64,000 bases of DNA from Oryzias latipes (taxonomy: Eukaryota > Chordata > Actinopteri > Beloniformes > Adrianichthyidae): positions 8,397,983 to 8,461,982 of the forward strand of contig NC_019859.2 in the NCBI RefSeq assembly GCF_002234675.1, written 5' to 3'. Below, piece by piece: positions 1 to 12,840 of this stretch. Positions within the stretch are counted from its first letter, which is position 1; every line of letters starts with the position of its first letter. The notes under the pieces were generated by a model that did no database searches, had not been told where the DNA came from, and saw nothing but the letters and a program-made list of their open reading frames with translations. Made by a program: the position numbers and the translations under genes.

Positions 1-11
1 CTCCTCTGCAG

Positions 12-3000
12 TTGTGGAGATGCTGCAGTCGCTGCATTCCCTGCAGCAGGAGAACCAGCGGCTCCAGGACCAGATTCTCAGCCTGACTGCCAAGAAGGAC
101 CGGCTTCAGGTGCTCAACACCGAGCTGGCCGTGCCTTTCCCTCCTCACGCTCACTCCTCGCAGACTTCCTTCCACTCATCTGCGCATATCAGCTTCCTGT
201 CATCAAATCAAGGTGGGATGCACGTCAGACCTGATTACTGTTAAATATCTGCTCATCAGTTTAGGTTTTGATACATGTTTTTGTGCCGTAGACCTCTTGG
301 GGCGTACCTAAGTGGTGAAGAAGTCAGTATTCTAGTCTCTGTGAGGCTGATGGCCCATAGCAACCGTAACACTTTTTTATGTCTGAATTTAATAAATGTG
401 TGTGGGGATTTTTTGTTTTGTCACTATGTGAAAGGAACATTTCTATTTTTCCTTAGCAACCGATGTTTACATTAGCCGTATCCGCACAGTTGGCCAGATG
501 ATGTCACGTAGGGAATGGATGTGTTTGGGTTTGGAATTTTGATTGACAAATGTTTTTCAATGTGAACTTCTTAATTTTATACGTCAACAATTCTTTTTTT
601 ATTCTAGATGAGAATGTTTTTCCAAATAAATGTTACTTTATTAAGAAAAAGAAGGATCGTCTCATTGTTTGGAGGATGCTGGTAGTTCCTCTGCTTCTCC
701 TCACTCTCCCTCTGCTCCTCAGATCCCCTGAGCTCCAGTAAGAGTCCGCTGTCCAAGAGTTGCTTCCTGAACGACTCGTCCTTTGTGACGTCTTCAGAGG
801 TGAGTCGCTCTTCGCGCTTCGCTCCTCGATGTTCGCAGGTTTTTGTCTCACAGCTTCTCGCCGTTGATGCAGGAGCTCCACTCGGGAAGCCCGTCCCGCA
901 GCAGCTCCTCGCTCTCCTTTCAGAGTACTCCTCCTCCTCAGCAGAGCCCCGCCTCCTTCGGTCAGCCCCTCCTGAATGGGTTGGGTCGAGGCTTGAGTGA
1001 CAGCTTGGGGGGCCAGATGGGTGGCTCCTCTCTGCCCACCATGGGGGGGCTCATGACGCCCCTGGCAGGAAGCCCTCAGCTGAACGGCATGCTGGGAAGC
1101 CTCAACGGCGTGATTCAGGCCCCGGCGCAGAACTTGTCACAGTCGACGCTTCCCGCTCTGCGGCCCCAGCCCCCCCCACTCCACCCACAGGCGTTGGCTC
1201 AGAGCTTCCAGCTGCCCAAGAGCGCCAGCCCGTGCGTACGCCGAGCAAGTCGCCCGCCTGCCGCTCGTTGTGTGTGTCTGGTTGTTGACAAGCGTTGTGT
1301 TTGATGCAGGTCGGCTCTGCTGTCGGAGCAGCAGAAGCAGCTTCTCCTGGAGCAGCAGCAGCTGCAGCAGTTCCTCGCCGCGCAGAACTTCACGCCGGTA
1401 AAAACCGTCTTGACCCTTTCCCACCTTCACTTGCACGAACATCAAGACGAGAGGGAGGTTCTGTTTTTTCCCCCAATGTGTCGTAAACTGAAATGAGTTC
1501 ATTGATGTTTGGTAAAGGTAAAGGTTTGGTAAAGAAAACAAAGACCACAGTCACTGGATCATTTACTTTTTCACAATTAATCAGCCGAGGTTTGAACATG
1601 TTTTTGCTCCGTTATTGTTTATGAAGACTTGTACCATGATCCGGGTGAATACTCTACTCTGATTGGCCTAAAAAGAAGTTCCGGTCACATAGCTGAAAAG
1701 TTCTGTATCAGTGCGCCGGCTTCTTTAAAACAAACTTTAGCTCCATCATCTGGACAAAAACAATCAGTAAGAGGTGAAGTTTCTCTCTGAACTGATGCTT
1801 TATTTAACCCATCGTGACGATCAGCATATATATTGCTTTCCTTTGCCGCTGCAGTCCAGGTCCATTCCCGCTCAGCTGAAACAAATACCGTATTTTCCGG
1901 ACTATAAGTCGCCCTTTTTTTCCTAGTTTGGCAAGGGGTGCGACTTATACTCCGCAGCGACTTATATTAGAACTAAATTGAAATAAATACATTGTTTACC
2001 CTCCTGTTATGTTCATTTGTGAGGAACAGAGATGATGTTCCTGGGTCAATTTGATGTATGAGGTATGTTAAGTGTTAAGAGTATGTTAAGTGACTCAGAG
2101 AATCAGCAAACCTTTTTTTACAGTAAGATCTTGAAGGCTAACAACATAATATTCTATTTTCCAATGATTTCATAGATTCAGAAATGCAATAAAAATGACA
2201 ACTGTTTCTACAAATACAGGATGAAAACAGAGTATTAGTTGGCCAATGATGATTCATGAAAGGAATAAATAAATAAATATGAGAAAGAATTACTGTGAAA
2301 TTATGAGATAAACAGTCTGCTATGATTGTGTCATATGAGGTTGTGAAAGTTATTAGTTCTTGGTCTCAGATTTTGTCAAATAAATTTCCCGTCAAAATGC
2401 GACTTATAGTCCAGTGCGACTTATCTGTGTTTTTTTCTACTTTATAATGCATTTTTGGGCTGGTGCGACTTATACTCCGCAGCGACTTATACTCCGGAAA
2501 ATACGGGTAGTCAGTTTTTTGTGAAAAAAGCGAATCCAAACCAAAAAATACCAGTAATAAAATTTGGTTGAATATTTATCCCTTTTGTAAGTGACCATGG
2601 TATAAGCGGGTGGATGTGTGCATTATCAGAAACTAACGCACTTCACGGACATTTCAGGGTTCCACGGCGTGCATTAATTTCTAATAATGCACACTTCGTC
2701 GGCCATTAACCCTGCATAAAATTTAGTTGCATAAAATGAATTTGAATCCTTTCAGTGACAATGTTGGGAATTTGTTTTAATTTTTTAAACCGTTATCATT
2801 ATTTTTACAGTCATTATCATAAAACATAGATTTTCTTTCAAAAGTCTACTTTCTTTGGTCCTGATCATTTTGTTTTCGGGTGAGTCCAAATTCGACGGCT
2901 GCGTCCTTTAATGTTGGCCGGCTCTTTCGTCGAACGGGTAGGCCGGATGTTAACAGCTGTGAATTGGGACGAGTCTAGCCGTTACATCGGTGAGTGTCCT

Positions 3001-4426
3001 GTCGCCTAGCAACCGCAAGTCTCAAACAGAGAGGAGTAGTGAACTTATTTGATTCAACTTTTAATTCTGGAGGTGTAATTATAAAAAGGTTTAATTATTT
3101 CCAACTCTGGTTCCCGCTTCACAGTCCGCCATTGTCAGAAAATTTCCGGGTTTGGCCGCAGTGCATCTTGGGATATGGACAGCATAAAAGGACACACCAG
3201 ACCAATCCTTGAAATGGGGAAAAAGAAGGCAGTATTGGTTGGCCGCCTTTGACGGAGTCGTTGAATTTGGACAGCACTTGTCGCGGCGCTGTGACAACAT
3301 CAGCCTATAAATGCAGCAGGAAGAACGCAGCCGTCCAATCTGGACACCGCCTTTCGCTTTAGTTGCAGCCATGTTGTTTTAGGGGGTGGGGTTATTGATT
3401 TAGCTCCACCCCTTTGATCCTTTATGAACAGGATAATAATTTGAATGAAAACAGCAGCAAAGTGTCGAAGAGAATCAACTTAAACTAAAAGTTTTTTTAC
3501 GGACGGTGAAATCACACCAGAAAGATTTTAAAAGCCAGATTTGGGAGCTGCTGGGAACGTCTTTGGTTTACTAATTGCTGTCAGGATGAAGATCTGCCTC
3601 ATCTTCACCATTTTTTTGCAAACTGCTGGAAGTCTGCAGGCAGTCGGGCGCCACCGCCGCTCTAAATATAGCATCAGATTTGTTTCCTGTTTGAGTGCAG
3701 GTTGGTTTTGCGATCACGCCTTCCAGCTTTGGGTTCTGCTGTCACCTCTGAGTGAAAGTCTCTGCCCCCCCCTGCAGGAGCAGCAGCTGGTGGTGTGTCA
3801 GATGCTGCAGCAGCAGAGGCAGCGGGAGCTGCAGCGCCTCACGCTGACTGGGGCGCTCGGCTCCACCCCCAGCTCCCCCATGCTGGCTCCGTCGCCTGGC
3901 CTGCTGTCGTCAGCCTCGCCGCTGCAGGGCGGACAGGGTGGCGGCCTGTTCCTGCAGGAGAACGCGCTCCACAAACCGCCGGTGAGTCTGCAGAGGTCAG
4001 AATGACCAGAAGAACAAAAAAACATTCATTGTATCCATTTGTTTTCTTAGAAGATTCTGATTCAGTTGTTAAATCCTTCGTTCGATTTGATTTGATTTAT
4101 TTCAAGCATTAAAAAATAGTAGAATGCTGCACTAAAAAAATTACAAAACACATATATTTCAATCCCATTTCAGATTTCAATTAAAACATTGATTCGAATT
4201 TAAAGAAAAATTACCAAAAAGATTTTTTTGAAGGATCTCTCAGTCCAGAAGGAATTCTGGACTGAAGGGTTCCCAAACAGGGTGCATTTACTTGTTAAGC
4301 TTTCATAATGGAGGCCAGTAAAACTTGAAAAACCTTCTAAAATGAAGTTTGTTTGCTGTTTCCATTCACAAAAACCCTTGTTTTGTGTTTCAGGCCTCAG
4401 AAAAGGGCGGAGACAAAAACGGGTGA
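12..4426 (+). CDS. mllt6: mllt6 (AF17) C-terminal coding exons, partial
   Basis: Six exons carry the last 319 residues: 12-212, 723-799, 873-1231, 1310-1397, 3778-3981 and 4394-4426, stop TGA. All have AG acceptors, GT donors and matching phases. The first exon encodes a leucine zipper (VEMLQSLHSLQQENQRLQDQ, then ILSLTAKKDRLQVLN). In AF10/AF17 this zipper is the part that binds DOT1L and directs H3K79 methylation in the nucleus. Next come a Ser-rich stretch (SGSPSRSSSSLSFQSTPPP), a Gly/Pro/Leu-rich low-complexity tail, a Gln-rich coil (SEQQKQLLLEQQQLQQFL) and a short ASEKGGDKNG terminus like that of human AF17. The PHD fingers and octapeptide motif would lie upstream of the window. The sequence alone could also suggest mllt10, but the neighbours cisd3, pcgf2 and pip4k2b decide for mllt6. 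Confidence 0.9.
1888..2506. mobile_element. MITE with CCGTATTTTCCGG terminal inverted repeats
   Basis: The ends are exact inverted repeats (CCGTATTTTCCGG / CCGGAAAATACGG). Inside each end a direct repeat of TGCGACTTATACTCCGCAGC followed by GACTTATA occurs (about 1939-1966 and 2463-2491). No ORF is present. I could not read a convincing target-site duplication. It lies in an mllt6 intron (1398-3777) and looks like a non-autonomous DNA transposon. Confidence 0.75.
2884..3272. mobile_element. Probable MITE with GTCCAAATTC termini
   Basis: The left end GTCCAAATTCGACGGCTGCG matches, with a few mismatches, the reverse complement of the right end around 3251-3272 (ending GTTGAATTTGGAC). The next bases inward (GTTGGCCG near 2912 and GGTTGGCCGCC near 3238) also pair imperfectly. 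It is non-coding and sits in the same mllt6 intron as the element at 1888. Confidence 0.5.
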
Positions 4427-4929
4427 TGCTCCCCGCTTGGATGAAGACGTGGCCGCCTCCTGCCAGACTGACAGACTTTCCCTCATCTTTGTCTGACAAA
4501 CGTCTATGAATGTAAAGCAGGTGGAGTTTCTCGTGTTTGGAAATTCTTGATATCAGAGGTGTTTGTTTGTTTGTTTATTTGTTTGTGTAGGCAGCTTTCA
4601 GAGAGAGCATGAGTACAGTGGTCTCTCCTTAAATTGCACTAATTTGTTTGCTCGACCAACCAGGCAGCCTGTGAGGGCAGCTTTGTGGACTTTTATTTTG
4701 AAATATTGACTGATCATGGACTTCTCGAGCACTGACCCCGCCCACCCCGTTTGACCTGTTGTGACCTGATGCAGCCATGCAAAAGGGAAAGGTTTCTGAG
4801 TAATTTATCGAAGCGCAATGATAAAAAAAAAAAAAGTTATATTTCTGTTTTTAAAGCAGGACTGTTTAGATGAGCTTTCAGTTGGGGTTTGGTCCAATTG
4901 CTTTTCAATCGTAACAAAACATATTATCA

Positions 4930-5436
4930 TTAAAGGGCCAATACCATGCTATTCTTGATATCCATGTATATGATAATATACTACATCTGGCACACAAAAG
5001 AACCATTTTGTGTTAAATATTAGTTATTTTCCTGAGTTCTTTTCCAACCTGAAAGTAAGACGCCTCGATGTCTGAGGCTCCGCCTTTGTCTCTGTGTGGT
5101 TGCCATGACGTCATCAAGATGGATGTGCATAGAAAAACATTTTTAATCAATAACTGCTAGATCGTGGAGAAAGTGGGTGTGTGTGTTTGCCTGGGGGCGG
5201 AGCTGGCAGCACAGACTCTTCCTGGAAGGGCCGGTGCCTCATCGGTCTACGTCACAATGTGAGAACCCGCTCGTTTTAATGGATTGGAAGCTCAGCGGCC
5301 CAGGTTTTTAGTGGATTAATCAGAAATGAGTGACAGGATCAAAATACCGCTTTGGGGTTGTTTATAGTAAGGAATTAACCTTATAATACACTTAAAAGCT
5401 CAAAAAAATGGATTTTGCATGGTATAGGCCCTTTAA
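4930..5436. mobile_element. MITE with AGGGCC termini, flanked by TTAA
   Basis: The left end (TTAAAGGGCCAATACCATG) mirrors the right end (CATGGTATAGGCCCTTTAA). TTAA at both edges (4930-4933, 5433-5436) fits a piggyBac-type TTAA target, although TTAA could also be part of the palindromic ends. A diverged relative lies at 44277-44853. It is non-coding and lies inside the mllt6 3' UTR. Confidence 0.7.
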
Positions 5437-5854
5437 GAAACATTTTTTAGTTAGGATTTAAGGATTTTAATTTTTTCTGAATCTTTTGTTACATTTCAAC
5501 ATTAAACCACAGCTTGGGCTAGCTTCAAATGGCACTACAAACATTTACACTTTTTGCTATAGATCCTCACACCCCTCCACAAATGTAAGGTAAGAAAAGA
5601 TGTGTTCTAGAAGAAACACTTTTCCTCTAGGGGGCGCCACTGCACAGATTCATGCATCTGTCATCAGACAAACCTGTAGTCGTCATTGAACCGATACTTT
5701 CCAGTATAACTTGAACTATTTTCCCTTTGTGTGTGTCAATAAAAGACACTTTAAACGTAAAGTCTCTTTCAGGCTGCATGCAGAAATAAGTTATTTAATT
5801 GAGTCATATGCACATTTTAGACATATAACAGCAACTATAAGCAGCGGTTGCAAA

Positions 5855-6710
5855 TAGGCCTGCACGATATTAGAAAAATCTGCGATATGCGATATCAGTG
5901 TTTGAAACTGCGATGATGGTATGACTTGCGATAAATGGAAAAATAGAAAAGCAAAAATACCAATACATTTTGGTTTCAGTGCGAGTTTTATTCAAATAAT
6001 TCAACACAACTTAAATTAACGTGCAAGTTTTATTCAAAAAGAAGAAAATATATTTACCATAGAACTTGCCAAAACTATGATGAATGATTACAAAAAATTT
6101 ATATAGATGCCCAGGAATAAAATAGGTTGGTGTCTCCTACATTTCCATTTTACTGCAAGTGTTATTAAATAAGTCAACATAACTTAAAATCAAAGTCTTT
6201 TTCAAAAAGGAGAAAAAGTTAAGACCTATAGCTGTGGCCAAAACATAAATGAACAATGAAGAAAAAAGATAGAGGCCCACAACTTAAACGTGACCTAGTA
6301 TGAACTAGGGCTGCACGATATGAGGAAAACTTGCGATATTAGTGATCAATATTGCGATAACGATATAATTTGCAGTAAATAAACAAATAGAAAAATAAAC
6401 AAAAACATCATTCCCATTTCATTGCAACAGTTTAAAAATTATACTCCAAATGACCCTCGTCGACACGGGGGACAAACATCTAACATAATAGGCCTCCATC
6501 TGATTGGTCAACAATGGGAAGGCGTCCATCTGATTGGTCAAAGCATAAAGGGATTTATTTGATTCGTTAAATGCTTCAAGCTGCTAGAAGATTGTTTTAA
6601 CACATTTTGGGTTTGCGATTTATTGCGATATTCGCCGTCTTTTGCGATATGCATATTGCAGAGCTGGATATTGCGATAACGATAAATTTGCGGTATATTG
6701 TGCAGGCCTA
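5855..6710. mobile_element. hAT-type MITE with 8-bp target duplication
   Basis: The element begins TAGGCCTGCACGATAT and ends ATATTGTGCAGGCCTA. It is flanked by an exact 8-bp duplication GTTGCAAA (5847-5854 and 6711-6718), diagnostic of the hAT superfamily. A second left end, TAGGGCTGCACGATATG, occurs internally at 6306. The part 6306-6710 is nearly identical to the element at 37088-37685, so this is a longer or composite family member. It has no transposase ORF. Confidence 0.88.
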
Positions 6711-8830
6711 GTTGCAAAGGATTATTGGAAAAATGGCTTTTCGTTAGAGACACTAGACGAGAAAAACATTGTTTGGTTGCTTTGGACCTCAGATCTTTAA
6801 AAAGACCTCAAAAATATTGATTCATGTTACTCTTTTTTTTCTGAGAGGAAATATTTTGTCATTAAATGAAAACTTTCAACAAGAGAACATTAAGACCATC
6901 CTGAATGTTTTTGGTGGAAAAATTACCCAGAGGCCACAGACTTCTTTCTCTGGAAGCCTTATCCTATATAAAATGATGTTTGTCTTTTATTAGAACAAAA
7001 TATAAATATATCTTATTTTGAAAGTGCATGGTCAAATTTCTCTTAGGTGGAAATGAACACATGAGTGAAGAAAGTGACCATAAATTAACTTTTGAGAAAA
7101 TAAAAGTTTAGATATATAAATATGAGCTGTTAAACGTCTGGGAACTGGTAATTGTAGATTTGAAAATCTTCTACAGGTTTTGAGCAAAAAATCTCCTCTT
7201 AACTGCAAAAAAGAGCAAAAACTGCTGGGTTTTCTCTGGGAGATCCGCCATATTATCTTTATTTTTTTATTTTTTCTTTGAGGATTTCTTGGTTTTTCTC
7301 CTTCAGTCCTGCTTCAAAAACAGACGATCTTTTTCAGAAAGTTTTTAGGAAACCTCTCAGGTTTTTCTAAAGCGGCGTCTGATCATCCCAGGTTATCCAG
7401 TGAGGAAAACTCTCCACCTCAAGCGTCTTCCGCGATCTTTAGTCTTCCCTCTGTGTTCCCCCACTCCTCCCATCATCCAGATTCTCTCCAGCCTCGCCCC
7501 CTGAGCTCCTGATGTGCTCTGAGGCGTCTGATCCCCAATCTAGCTGATACCTCAGACTTTCTCTCTTGTCTCATTACCACAATAGCCTTCAGTGGATAAG
7601 ACGCACGCCAGCACTCGCGGCGCTCACGCCAAGCTGCGGTCTTCAACCCGAGCCGCCTCCAGAGCTTCTTCAGACTTTTTATCCAGTTGCTGTCGAGATT
7701 AAGCAGACGAAACCAAACTGTTAAGACGTAAAATAGGAACCGTCCTGAACAAGTGCGCACTTTGCATGTCTGTAGCTAACAGAGCGATTATAAAGAAAGC
7801 TTCTTATTTTGTAGGCCGATAGGGACTACAGGTTTTTGAGTTGAGTAATTTGCACTCGGTCCTGAAGGTTGTTTTGTTTTTGTTGTTGTTGTTGCTTTCA
7901 TACATGGATGATGTAACTAGTTGTTCTTTTAGCAATACTGGATAGAAAATGCCTTAAAAATGGTAGACCTACAGAGAAAAACCCTCTGTCCTCTTTCTTT
8001 CTTCCTGTTTTTTACTCGGGCACATGGAGGGGTTCCTTATTCAATGAAAGCACTCTTCTTAAAGTCGTTTATACTTTTATAGCAGACTGAAGAACAAGCG
8101 TGTGAATAACCGTACCGTGGTGACTCAAGTGTCGAGCTGTTTTCTATGGTAACTTTTGTGTCGGGACTCTTTAGTCGTTTGTGCTTCAGAGAAATGACGA
8201 TTTGTAGAAAATGTTCAAAGAACCGTTGTTATTATCGTGCTGCAGCGGCGTTTCAGATGTAGTGTCCCTGTTGCCAGCACTTGAAAGACGGCGACATGCT
8301 TTGCTTCTCCCTCCTGTTTTTACCAACAAATGTTCACTATTTATTTCCTGCCAGCAGAGTTCTCACAGGTCTGTAGAGGTATTTTCTTGAACTGCTTGTC
8401 CCAAACATGTGATATGTAGTCGTTTCTTTCTTTTTGTTAGCAGCTTATTTACTCAACAGTTGTAAACTTCAAGCAGCTCACTAGTTGGTGAAAAATACTG
8501 TAGCAGTGACAGGTGGGGAATGTTAATTTAGCTAAAATAAAATTTAGAAAGCCATATTTCCACTGAGAGAACGGTTTGGTTTAGAATTGTTCGGTTTGGT
8601 TTGCAGTTCTGCACTGAGTTTGCAAATTTTCGAAATAAGATATCTCCAGTTTATGATCACCTTTCCTGTAAATACACTGCCAAATACTGAGATGGGAAGG
8701 GAAATAATGCGGTAGACGCAGCATGCTAATACTGTGGCGGTGCTAGTGCTTATGCTAACACCAACATTAGCATTAGCATGCCACTTTAGGTAGTAATCCT
8801 ATCAGCTGCATAATATGTAAGTGTCTATGG

Positions 8831-9206
8831 CAGGAGTGGGCAAACCTTTTTATTCTCGGGCCACAAAGGGTTCTAAAATTGGTTACAAGGGCCGAACCAG
8901 AGGCGTGGTAATCCACCTCATAAGAGAAAGAAAAAGGAAAAAATGATTTTCCAACTCGGGAAACTCACTTAAACAAAAAAAAAATCTTCCAACATCACAT
9001 GAATGCAGAATATCTTTCTGCTCCCAGACAATAATAAATTGATTTCAATTTATTTGTAGTGCACCATCTTTGGGTAGACAACAAAATTACAGGGAAGATA
9101 AAACATTAATAAGGACTATCAATATGATTTATTCCAGTTTGGCGGGCCAGATTAAATGGCTTGATGGGCCGTATGTGGCCCCCGGGCCGTAGTTTGCCCA
9201 TCCCTG
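8831..9206. mobile_element. hAT-type MITE with 8-bp target duplication
   Basis: The ends are CAGGAGTGGGCAAAC and GTTTGCCCATCCCTG, with 'CGGGCC' blocks inside. The exact 8-bp duplication GTCTATGG flanks it (8823-8830, 9207-9214). It is non-coding and belongs to a widespread fish type of short hAT element. It is inserted in the presumed mllt6 3' UTR. Confidence 0.88.
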
Positions 9207-10726
9207 GTCTATGGTGATAAATGTATACCACATATACTTTAAAGTACTAACCGTATCCTACATTACTATTAGTCATGGAAACATGTTAGCATTACATCAA
9301 ACTTAGCATGCAATAACTGACAGTAATGTTATCAGGTGGCATCTGTTGTAGCATGTTAACATTAATGTTGATATGCCTCTTTTAGATGGCATGCTAACAA
9401 TTAGTCAAGTTAGCATTTTATGAAGTGTGCTAATTTTGAGTTAGCATTATAGTATTGCTCAAGTGTTGTTAGCAGTCATAAGTGTAGCATCCTAGTATTA
9501 GCATTAGCATACAAACTCTTTTTATTTTTGCATTACTATACCAGTCAGGATGCTAACACGCTGCACCAGCATTAGCATGGTTCATCTGAGGTCAATGTTA
9601 CTCTGCATGATGGTTTCATGTCCTTTTTTAACAGTACAGTTTTTGTGCTAAGAACTTAAGCAGTCTGGTGTGGCTAATTGTTATTTTATTCTCTTTATGC
9701 CCGATAACTCAAAATTGACTTCTAAGCTGCATTACTCCCTCAGTCAAACATAATCTGTTACCCACAAATATGTAAAGTGCAATTTTTAAAAAGCTACCTA
9801 TCTTGACCGTCATGCAAGCTACAAGATCGCAGGACAAACAAGCCAACTCAGCACTGCATCATCTGCATATAAGCGGATGTTATGTTTTCTCCACAAATGT
9901 TCAACAACTTGAAGATAAACTGACAGGGCAGAAAGAGAAACACTGGAACACTTCCTTTTTTTTGTCTCTTCTTTGTAGCACTTATCTTTTTACCAAACAG
10001 AAATGTTCCAGAAAGCTGAATCTCTCCACCCTTTTACAACGTTTTATAACCCAAACGCTGAAATGAACCAAACCGTACTCCTCAGTGGAAATATGAGCAA
10101 AGATATGAGCCAATGCGCTGAAGTGACTCCAAAGGGGGCCATTTGTGATGACCCCAGATGTAACTCACCCGCTGCAGAGCTTGGTGACTCCATTGGCTAA
10201 AGAGCGGAGCGACGGATTCCTGTAGTGTGTTGCACTGGGGCGCTATGGGCCCAATTGTAATTCTTTTTGTTTTTTATACATTTTTTCAGAATATTGTTTG
10301 TATACTTTCAAATGTTTGTGTAATACATTTTTTTAAGCTTTGAGGTTTGGGTAACCAAGATAATCCATGTTATGAATGTTGTACCGTGTTATTCTTTTTT
10401 TCATTTAAGCACCTGGTTTGGAGGGAGACTTCAATTATAGGATAAGGATTGCATGAAATGCAGTGGCGTCTCTCGATTTTACCGCTGAACACCAAGTAAT
10501 AATGACTATGCATCACTTTAAATGCATTGTTCCCTGAAAGAAAAAGACAAAACGGAAGGAGCACTGAAGCTTAGAAAGGACAAGCACGTTGTCATTGTAC
10601 AGTGTATTTGTGTGAAAGAATGAATTGAATCAAATTTGACAATATTCCTATTAAAAGCCCTGTAAAGTATTTTGATATTTTTTGTGTGTAAAGTTAAAAG
10701 GATGGATTATGATGACTCTTTTTGTC

Positions 10727-10732
10727 AATAAA
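10727..10732 (+). terminator. mllt6: Candidate mllt6 polyadenylation signal AATAAA
   Basis: AATAAA sits in a T/GT-rich setting, with TGTTTCACATTTTGTTGTGG downstream as a possible GU-rich element. It is the last such signal before unrelated repeat DNA and is chosen as the distal mllt6 end by position only. Confidence 0.4.
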
Positions 10733-10755
10733 TGTATTTTACTGAGTTGTTTCAC

Positions 10756-11455
10756 ATTTTGTTGTGGACATTGATTGACTTCAAATTAAAACATACATTT
10801 TTAAGAACTTGTGACAAAAATAGACTTTTAAAGAAAGGAGAAAACAAACTGTTATTAATGGTTAAAACAATTAATGCTTCCTAAAATTAATATATTTCCT
10901 TATAGTTGGGATTAATAGGATTATTCTTCTTGGACTATCTTCTATCGGGCAAAAATACTGAGCTAAAAGTCGTCAAATTTGCTATGCAGACACACACACA
11001 TGATATATGGTTGCCATGACAACAACCAAATGGCTGGGGCTGATGAAACCCCTGTCATAATCTTTGTCATTACAAGTAATAAAAACTGATGTGAACATGT
11101 TTTCTGGTATATTTTTGAGCTAAGGTTCGCTTTTTATATATACCTTTGCTCTATTTCCTCCTTATTTAACAAATGTATTGAATTTTACCAAAACTTCTTG
11201 TTGATTTACTTCAATTTAGTGTCAGTTTTTAACTTTGTGGTAATTGCTACCTTGACAGAATCTGATATCACCAAAACCCAGCCCTGGAGAAGGCCTATTC
11301 CCCCATGAATGCTTAGTTAGATGACCAATGTGGATGCAGAATTTGAAAAATTCTGATATATGGACATAAAACCCTATGTGAGGATAAAAAAGTGTAGGCT
11401 TATCTTTTAGAAATCAGTTATAACGCATCACTTCTTCTGTGTTTACGCTGTAGAC
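10756..11455. other. Intergenic, no gene seen
   Basis: AT-rich sequence between the presumed mllt6 end and the hAT element at 11456. I see no exon-like ORF, RNA gene or clear repeat. Confidence 0.5.
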
Positions 11456-12308
11456 CAGTGTTTTTCAACCTTTTCTGAGCCACGGCACACTTTAACCTTA
11501 AAAAAAATCCCGCGGCACACCAGCATCCAAAAATTAAAAAAAAAAAGGAGAAACTCATAGTGTATTGATGTATTGATCTACAGCCCCTCCACAATCTCAC
11601 ATGCATTTTTGAGATAATTGTTACAGAAAAAGCTGGAAACTGCAGCTGTTTTTTTCTAAAAGATGCAATAAAAGTTAAGTTAGAAGGTTTAAAAACTGTT
11701 TGAAGTGTGTTCGTTGGTTTCAAGACGTTTAACGACAGATCTCCTTGTGCGCTGTCACTCTCACAACCCAATGTATCATGGGAGATGTAGTGCATAAAAC
11801 GGCCGGAGATCGGTTTTTGGAGCCTCATTGTTTTGTTCACTTGTTCCAAGGTCTGATCCCAGATTCTGTGGAAAGCTACACCACTAAAGACAAGCTCTAG
11901 CTGGTATTTTTGTTAGAACTGAGCGACTTTACGAGCTAAATCGGGACAAGGAAGTGAAGACTTTAACCACTTCTGATTGGTCAGACTGATGACATGTGAT
12001 TAAGCCCCCCAAGAATGATTGGTGGAGACAGTTAAAGCGGCGGGACTTTTCCAAAATACAGCAGGAGCTGTAGCTGAATCGCGGTAACGTCATTCTTATC
12101 ACATTGTCTTTTAATAAAATAAAATAAACGCAAAGAGTAAGTATTTTATGATCTTTTATATTCCTAACTCCTCAGTGTTTTATCAGGACCTGTTTGGATG
12201 AACACAGAGCTGAAATCCTGGAGATGGGAAATGTTTTTAGATCAGTTAATGAGGGCAATTTCCCACGGCACACTAGTGTGCCGTGGGAAATTGCAGTGAA
12301 AAACACTG
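11456..12308. mobile_element. hAT-type MITE (CAGTGTTTTTCAACC family), copy 1
   Basis: The element starts CAGTGTTTTTCAACC and ends GAAAAACACTG, with the characteristic CACGGCACAC blocks just inside both ends. The flanking duplication CTGTAGAC is exact (11448-11455, 12309-12316). A second copy of the family is at 32777-33319. The long minus-strand reading frame inside has no protein character, so the element is non-autonomous. Confidence 0.88.
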
Positions 12309-12840
12309 CTGTAGACGCACCACGGTTTTTCAGCTCATCTGGGAGGTAATCGTCTTACCAGTGTTTCTTAGCTCTACCTGGTTGAGCATGTCTCTGACTA
12401 CAGACTTTCTTGGTGGCCTAATGAATAGTCCACTCCACACCCTTTCATTTCTTTTTAGAGTGGAGGGTTGTTTTTTTCTCAAGTTCCCACTTGTTGGCTG
12501 GGCCTTTCTTTCTCTTCTTTTTTTTTATTAATTTGGCTCTAACTACATTTATACAGTTACAAATATTGGATTTTATGTTTTATTTCAGTTTAATGTATGT
12601 ATTTTACATTTAATTGTTGATTTTAAGAGATTTAGGGTGACCAGGAACTATGAAAATGGAACATGTCTCTACTATTGGCCAAAATGAAGATAAAAAATGT
12701 TTTTAAATAAAAAATGTTTTGCTTAACAGCTACTTTACCCCTATAACCAATTTTCTAAATTTAATAGTAACATTTTTCCATTTTGTGGGTTTAGAATGAT
12801 TATAAATATTTCTTCAACTTCAATGTTTATGTTGTTTGAG

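Larger units (their letters stand above)
4427..10755 (+). other. mllt6: mllt6 3' untranslated region (inferred)
   Basis: There is no coding exon or convincing ORF between the mllt6 stop and the AATAAA at 10727. An earlier AATAAA lies near 5737, so shorter isoforms are possible. The stretch holds three DNA-transposon insertions (4930-5436, 5855-6710, 8831-9206) and runs of GCTAAC/ATTAGC words near 8.7-9.6 kb. Segments around 7.8-8.6 kb look like ordinary AT-rich UTR. The 3' boundary is inferred from the signal only. Confidence 0.45.

Noticed and set aside
843..1304. A 153-codon frame continuing past the mllt6 exon
   Set aside because: The exon ends at a GT donor at 1232 in the correct phase for the exon starting at 1310. 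The frame beyond is intron, and the start inside it lies upstream of the AG acceptor at 871-872.
11418..11849. 143-codon minus-strand frame
   Set aside because: It lies largely within the hAT MITE at 11456-12308, has no similarity to a transposase, and the element's other copy does not preserve it.
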